Source: Clostridiaceae bacterium (GTDB lineage Bacteria; Bacillota; Clostridia; Oscillospirales; Acutalibacteraceae). From it: 10,329 bases of DNA. Shown piece after piece: positions 6,507 through 10,329 of the stretch; position 1 is the stretch's first letter; each line of letters begins with the position of its first letter. Under the pieces are notes generated by a model, which was not told where the DNA came from, did not search any database, and saw only the letters and a list, made by a program, of their open reading frames with translations. The stretch lies in contig JAEEHZ010000257.1 of NCBI GenBank assembly GCA_016281115.1, positions 1-10,329 of the forward strand, in the 5' to 3' direction. The translations under genes and the position numbers were made by a program.

Positions 6507-6977
6507 TTGGAAAATAACGGAATAAAGATTATTGCGCAGAATAAAAAGGCTTATCACGATTATTTTGTAGATGAGAAATACGAAGCGGGAATAGAACTTT
6601 GCGGAACAGAGGTAAAGTCCGTGCGCAACGGAAACGTTAACTTGAAAGACAGTTGGTGCGGAATAGTAAACGGAGAAATATTTGTTAACGGTATGCACAT
6701 AAGCCCATATGAACAGGGCAATATTTTCAACCGCGACCCACTGCGTGTGCGCCGCTTACTTATGCACAAAAGAGAAATAAATAAACTTTATTCTTCCGTT
6801 AAACAGGCGGGTTATTCCATTGTGCCGCTTTCAATGTATTTTAAAGGCTCGCGCGTTAAGCTTGAAGTGGGGCTTTGCCGAGGCAAAAAGCTTTACGATA
6901 AACGTGACGCAATGGCGGCAAAAAGTGCAAAAAGAGAAATGGAAAGATCACTTAAAGAAAGAAATACAAAATTTTAA
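6507..6977 (+). CDS. smpB: SsrA-binding protein SmpB (trans-translation)
   Basis: SmpB binds tmRNA (ssrA) and brings it to stalled ribosomes, where trans-translation tags the unfinished protein for degradation. With a TTG start the product has 156 residues, the normal family size. The start was chosen for the GAGAGGTG six bases upstream and because the family's conserved region begins shortly after (IIAQNKKAYHDYFV, about 8-21). The OB-fold core includes EAGIELCGTEVKSVR (26-40), NLKDSWCGIVNGEIFV, HISPYEQGN, and RLLMHKREI. The tRNA-mimic C-terminus starts with GKKLYDKRDAM followed by a basic helix. An in-frame GTG at 6456 would add 17 residues encoded by the palindrome and is judged not to be used. 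No ssrA gene is seen nearby. An untranslated gap of 65 bp leads to uppP. Confidence 0.95.
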   Translation: MENNGIKIIAQNKKAYHDYFVDEKYEAGIELCGTEVKSVRNGNVNLKDSWCGIVNGEIFVNGMHISPYEQGNIFNRDPLRVRRLLMHKREINKLYSSVKQAGYSIVPLSMYFKGSRVKLEVGLCRGKKLYDKRDAMAAKSAKREMERSLKERNTKF

Positions 6978-7042
6978 AACGAACAGAACACCGTAAATAT
7001 ATTTAAAACTAATCTACTGATTATACTTGGGAGTGTACATAA

Positions 7043-7930
7043 ATGAAAGTAATTGAAGCCATTATACTTGGTATTGTTCAGGGACTTACCGAGTTTTTGC
7101 CTGTATCGAGCAGCGGACACCTTTCAATAGTGAAAGCGCTTATGGGTGTGGACCTGGAAAGCAATCTGTTTATGAACGTAATGCTTCATATAGGAACGCT
7201 CGTGGCTGTAATAATATGTTACAGAAAGCTTATCGCCCGCCTTATTATTGAATTCTTTTCGATGATAAAAGATATATTTACGGGCAAATTTACTTTTAAG
7301 AAAATGAACGACAGCCGCAATATGATATTTATGCTTATTATTGCGTTACTTCCGCTGTTTTTGTTGTTTATCCCCCTGCCGTTTACCGACGGTGTAAACT
7401 TAAAGGATCTGGCTGAGGTATTCGGCACAACACCTTATCTGTGGCTTGTGGGTGCATCACTTATTCTTACTTCTGTATTTTTGACATTGGGTATAGTACT
7501 CAATAAATATAATATTCCGCGCAACAGAATCAAAACGAGATACAACGCATTCGATGCGCTGGTTGTGGGTATCGCTCAGTGCTTTGCGGCAGTGCTTTCG
7601 GGTTTTTCGCGCTCGGGTTCAACGCTTGCCGTGGGGCAGATGAGAGGCATAGACAAACAAACTGCGCTTGATTTTTCGTTTGTATTGGGCATACCTTCAA
7701 TTTTCGCCGCTGCCGTTCTCGAACTTAAGGACGCTGTATCTGCCGAAGCAAACCCTATAAGCACAATAGGCATTTTGCCTATATTAACGGGAATAGTTGT
7801 TTCGGCTGTTGTGGGAATAGGCGCCATAAAGCTCTTTAAATGGATGCTTTCAAAGGACAGAACATATATTTTCGCCATATACACAGCCGCAGTCGGCTTG
7901 GCGACCGTTATATATTCCTTTGTGAGATAA
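7043..7930 (+). CDS. uppP: Undecaprenyl-diphosphatase (UppP/BacA family)
   Basis: This membrane enzyme dephosphorylates undecaprenyl diphosphate to regenerate the lipid carrier for peptidoglycan and other wall polymers; extra copies are known to confer bacitracin resistance. The 295-residue protein is strongly hydrophobic with about seven or eight membrane segments. Motif 1 is QGLTEFLPVSSSGH (13-26), with catalytic E17, the Ser cluster and H26. Motif 2 is SGFSRSGSTLAVG (186-198), with the conserved R190. Gln at position 13, where E. coli has Glu, is common in the family. The ATG is preceded by TTGGGAG (7028-7034). A TATACT at 7022-7027 resembles a -10 but lacks a fitting -35 and would start inside the ribosome binding region, so I do not call a promoter. 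ftsK follows after 20 bp. Confidence 0.96.
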   Translation: MKVIEAIILGIVQGLTEFLPVSSSGHLSIVKALMGVDLESNLFMNVMLHIGTLVAVIICYRKLIARLIIEFFSMIKDIFTGKFTFKKMNDSRNMIFMLIIALLPLFLLFIPLPFTDGVNLKDLAEVFGTTPYLWLVGASLILTSVFLTLGIVLNKYNIPRNRIKTRYNAFDALVVGIAQCFAAVLSGFSRSGSTLAVGQMRGIDKQTALDFSFVLGIPSIFAAAVLELKDAVSAEANPISTIGILPILTGIVVSAVVGIGAIKLFKWMLSKDRTYIFAIYTAAVGLATVIYSFVR

Positions 7931-7935
7931 GTTAT

Positions 7936-7942
7936 GAGGTGA
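7936..7942 (+). promoter_or_regulatory. Ribosome binding site that fixes the ftsK TTG start
   Basis: GAGGTGA stands 8 nt before the TTG at 7951, just after the uppP stop (7928-7930). The first in-frame ATG lies far downstream, inside the second membrane segment (codon 70, at 8158), so the TTG is the sensible start. Confidence 0.75.
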
Positions 7943-7950
7943 AATAAAAA

Positions 7951-10329
7951 TTGGCTCAGCAACCAAAAAAGAAAAATACGTCAAAAAAAAGCGGAGGCGT
8001 GTCCTCCAAGCCTAAAACATCAAATAAACAGAATAACGTTTCACAAAATAAGAGCGAAAACATTCAAAGCTCACCTGCAAAGGGTGTAGTTTTGTTTGTT
8101 TTTGCAATTTTGCTTTTATTCATAATAGTTTTCAGGGGAGAAAACCTTTGGTTTATTATGCACAACTTTATGCTTTGGCTGGGCGGCATATTTGCCGTAG
8201 CATTGCCGGCACTGCTTATTTATTTTTCTGTTACAACTGCAACGGGACAAAAAAAGCTTAATTATAAATTTGTAATGTCTGTGCTTATTGTCGTGTTCTT
8301 ATCTACCGTTATAAATCTGTTTTTGGATAACGACTGTGCAGGCTACGGCGATTATTTTAAAAAACTCGGAAATCTGTCAAGCGGCAACGACGTTTTCTTC
8401 GGTACAGGCTTGCTTGGAAATATTCTGGGGCTTGCACTCAGGGCATTACTTGGTTTAAACGGCGCAAAAATCACATCTGTGCTTTTGCTTGCGCTTTTCG
8501 TAATGCTTATTTGCGGTATTACAATGGCAAATATAACAAACACATTTAAAAAGCCCGTAGATAAAATCAAAGTTGCTAACGAGCAGATGATCTCACGTGC
8601 GAAAAAGCGTCGTGAAGAAAAATCGGAACAGCAGAATGAATCTGATACACCTCAGCAAATTTCGTTTGATGATGAAGTTATAGATATCCCTCTTGAAGGC
8701 GGCGGCGTAAATAAAAAGAACTCTGACGAAAAAGCGGACAGGCTTAAAAACGCCGTTACAAGTATGAATATATTATCGCAAAAAAGCACAGCGGCGAATA
8801 CAGACATTGATGCTGGATCTATAAACGTTACCTCACAAAACGACTTCCCCGATGACGAATACATAAGACAAGCCATATCTCACGGAAGCACAAATTACAA
8901 AGCCGTTGAATTTGAGCCGAACACGGGTTTAGGTGAGCCTCAACCGCAAGACGGTCACGACTCAAAGACTGTAAAAGTAAAGCCCGTAAAAGCACATCAC
9001 GAAAAGGGCGATATTTCAGATGTGCATATTGATATTTACAAAACGCCCAAGTCAAACAAAAAGACGGCAGAGGAAACTGCCGCTTTGGGCAAGGCGATAA
9101 GAGAAGAAATAAGGCAAAACGCTTTATCCGAGAATGAAAACGAAGAATACAGATTCCCCCCCGTTGAGCTGCTTACCCCTGCCAGAGAAACAGACGACAC
9201 GGGAATAATAGACGAGCTGCATTACAATGCGGACAAGCTTATAAGAACGCTTGAAAGCTTTAATGTTAAGGCAAGCATAGTGAACATTTGCAGAGGTCCT
9301 TCTGTTACACGCTATGAGATACAGCCTGCCCCCGGTGTGAAAATAAGCAGAATTACCAATTTGGCAGACGATATCGCGCTTAATCTTGCTGCAATAGGCG
9401 TCCGTATAGAAGCACCTATACCCGGTAAAGCTGCTGTGGGAATAGAAGTGCCTAACAAAACGGTAAGTATGGTATCTATGCGTGAGCTGATAGAATCAGA
9501 TACGTTTACGGGCGCTAAAAGCCGCCTGTCCTGCGTAATAGGCAGAGATATTTCGGGCGACATAATGGCAATTGACCTTGCAAAACTGCCTCACCTGCTT
9601 ATTGCGGGTACTACGGGTTCGGGTAAATCGGTTTGTGTAAATTCAATTCTTTTGAGTATCTTATACAAGGCTAAGCCCGACGAAGTCAAGCTTATACTTA
9701 TAGACCCCAAAATGGTTGAGTTCTCAAAATATAAGAGCATACCGCATTTGCTGATACCCGTTGTGTCCGACCCCAAAAAGGCGGCAGGTGCATTAAACTG
9801 GGCAGTTAATGAAATGCTTGAAAGATACAAAGCCTTTTCCGAGTGCGGCGTAAGAGATATCCACGGATATAACAAGCTTGTAGATAATAACATAGAGCGT
9901 ATACGTGCGGCTGAAGAAAAAGGTGAAGAAGAACCCGATTTTCAACCTTCTGCCCGTATGCCGCAGATAGTTATAGCAATAGACGAGCTTTCAGACTTGA
10001 TGATGGCGGCGCCCAAAGAAGTTGAAGACTCAATTTTCCGTTTGGCGCAAATGGCGCGTGCCGCAGGAATGCACCTTGTTGTAGCAACGCAAAGACCTTC
10101 AACGGACGTTATTACAGGCGTTATAAAAGCAAACATACCAAGCCGTATTGCCCTTAAGGTTTCGTCTAACGTGGACTCGAGAACAATACTTGACGCAGGC
10201 GGCGCCGAAAAGCTTATAGGCAAGGGCGATATGCTCTGTAGTCCTGTCGGAGTTTCAAAGCCTGTGAGAGTTCAGGGCGGCTTTGCCTCAGACGAAGAAA
10301 TTGAGAATATTACGGAATTTATCAAAAAT
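7951..10329 (+). CDS. ftsK: DNA translocase FtsK/SpoIIIE (3' end beyond window)
   Basis: FtsK/SpoIIIE proteins anchor at the division septum and pump chromosomal DNA with a hexameric ATPase ring. The open frame runs 793 codons to the window edge without a stop. A basic N-terminus (1-44) is followed by hydrophobic segments at about 45-62, 73-93, 107-125, 152-168 and 175-192. A charged linker spans about 195-400. The alpha domain begins with FPPVELLTPAR (about 401-411). The beta motor has Walker A GTTGSGKS (553-560), DPKMVEFSKYK, Walker B with D678-E679 (IVIAIDELSDLMM), and ATQRPSTDVITGVIKANIPSRIA from 712 on. GGAEKLIGKGDM lies near the edge. Only the end of the motor and any gamma (DNA-orienting) domain are missing, through the window boundary rather than mutation. 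FtsK and SpoIIIE cannot be told apart here. It follows uppP by 20 bp and is probably co-transcribed. Confidence 0.95.
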   Translation, partial: MAQQPKKKNTSKKSGGVSSKPKTSNKQNNVSQNKSENIQSSPAKGVVLFVFAILLLFIIVFRGENLWFIMHNFMLWLGGIFAVALPALLIYFSVTTATGQKKLNYKFVMSVLIVVFLSTVINLFLDNDCAGYGDYFKKLGNLSSGNDVFFGTGLLGNILGLALRALLGLNGAKITSVLLLALFVMLICGITMANITNTFKKPVDKIKVANEQMISRAKKRREEKSEQQNESDTPQQISFDDEVIDIPLEGGGVNKKNSDEKADRLKNAVTSMNILSQKSTAANTDIDAGSINVTSQNDFPDDEYIRQAISHGSTNYKAVEFEPNTGLGEPQPQDGHDSKTVKVKPVKAHHEKGDISDVHIDIYKTPKSNKKTAEETAALGKAIREEIRQNALSENENEEYRFPPVELLTPARETDDTGIIDELHYNADKLIRTLESFNVKASIVNICRGPSVTRYEIQPAPGVKISRITNLADDIALNLAAIGVRIEAPIPGKAAVGIEVPNKTVSMVSMRELIESDTFTGAKSRLSCVIGRDISGDIMAIDLAKLPHLLIAGTTGSGKSVCVNSILLSILYKAKPDEVKLILIDPKMVEFSKYKSIPHLLIPVVSDPKKAAGALNWAVNEMLERYKAFSECGVRDIHGYNKLVDNNIERIRAAEEKGEEEPDFQPSARMPQIVIAIDELSDLMMAAPKEVEDSIFRLAQMARAAGMHLVVATQRPSTDVITGVIKANIPSRIALKVSSNVDSRTILDAGGAEKLIGKGDMLCSPVGVSKPVRVQGGFASDEEIENITEFIKN

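Noticed and set aside
7000..7027. TATACT at 7022-7027 as a promoter for uppP.
   Set aside because: No acceptable -35 at 16-18 nt upstream, and the transcript would start inside the ribosome binding region.
1..10329. CRISPR arrays, transposases, integrases, toxin-antitoxin pairs, riboswitches or phage genes.
   Set aside because: None could be seen. Genes are housekeeping, codon use looks uniform, and the only repeat-like structures are terminator hairpins, the SRP RNA helix and the 6423-6485 palindrome.

Overview
The window looks like a stretch of core chromosome from a low-to-moderate GC Firmicute. A clostridial lineage of the Oscillospirales/Ruminococcaceae type is the best guess. The reasons are the block SRP RNA - dnaX - ybaB - recR (the scr-dnaX-yaaK-recR order known from Bacillus and relatives), strong GGAGG/GAGGTG ribosome binding sites, TTG starts, a CCA-encoding tRNA gene, many ATA and AGA codons, and small Cys-lipobox lipoproteins. 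Genus cannot be fixed from this sequence alone.

Layout. Positions 1-64 hold no convincing gene. A tRNA-Leu(GAG) gene lies on the minus strand (115-199) with a near-consensus promoter (214-242) and an intrinsic terminator (61-106). uvrC (417-2264, +) follows behind its own sigma-A type promoter (358-386) and ends at a 13-bp hairpin terminator (2268-2301). A small Cys-rich lipoprotein of unknown function (2380-2925, +) converges on yajC (2952-3374, -), and a hairpin overlapping the lipoprotein stop codon separates them. From 3375 to 3572 two promoters diverge: one drives yajC leftward, the other drives a signal recognition particle RNA (about 3573-3716) rightward. Downstream on the plus strand come dnaX, ybaB/ebfC, recR, smpB, uppP and the first 793 codons of an ftsK/spoIIIE gene that runs off the right edge. 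Most junctions there are under 70 bp, so this could be one long transcription unit. The exception in structure is the recR-smpB junction, which carries a 17-bp perfect inverted repeat (6423-6485).

How the genes work together. UvrC (nucleotide excision repair), DnaX (replisome clamp loader), YbaB (nucleoid protein), RecR (recombinational repair) and FtsK/SpoIIIE (chromosome translocation) all act on DNA. SRP RNA and YajC both serve protein export. SmpB rescues stalled ribosomes, and UppP recycles the lipid carrier for cell-wall synthesis.

I do not see an undescribed defence, mobile or biosynthetic system here. The items most worth a second look are the palindrome between recR and smpB, the intermediate-length SRP RNA with its divergent promoter shared with yajC, the Cys-rich lipoprotein, and a weak candidate for a truncated (gamma-like) DnaX product.
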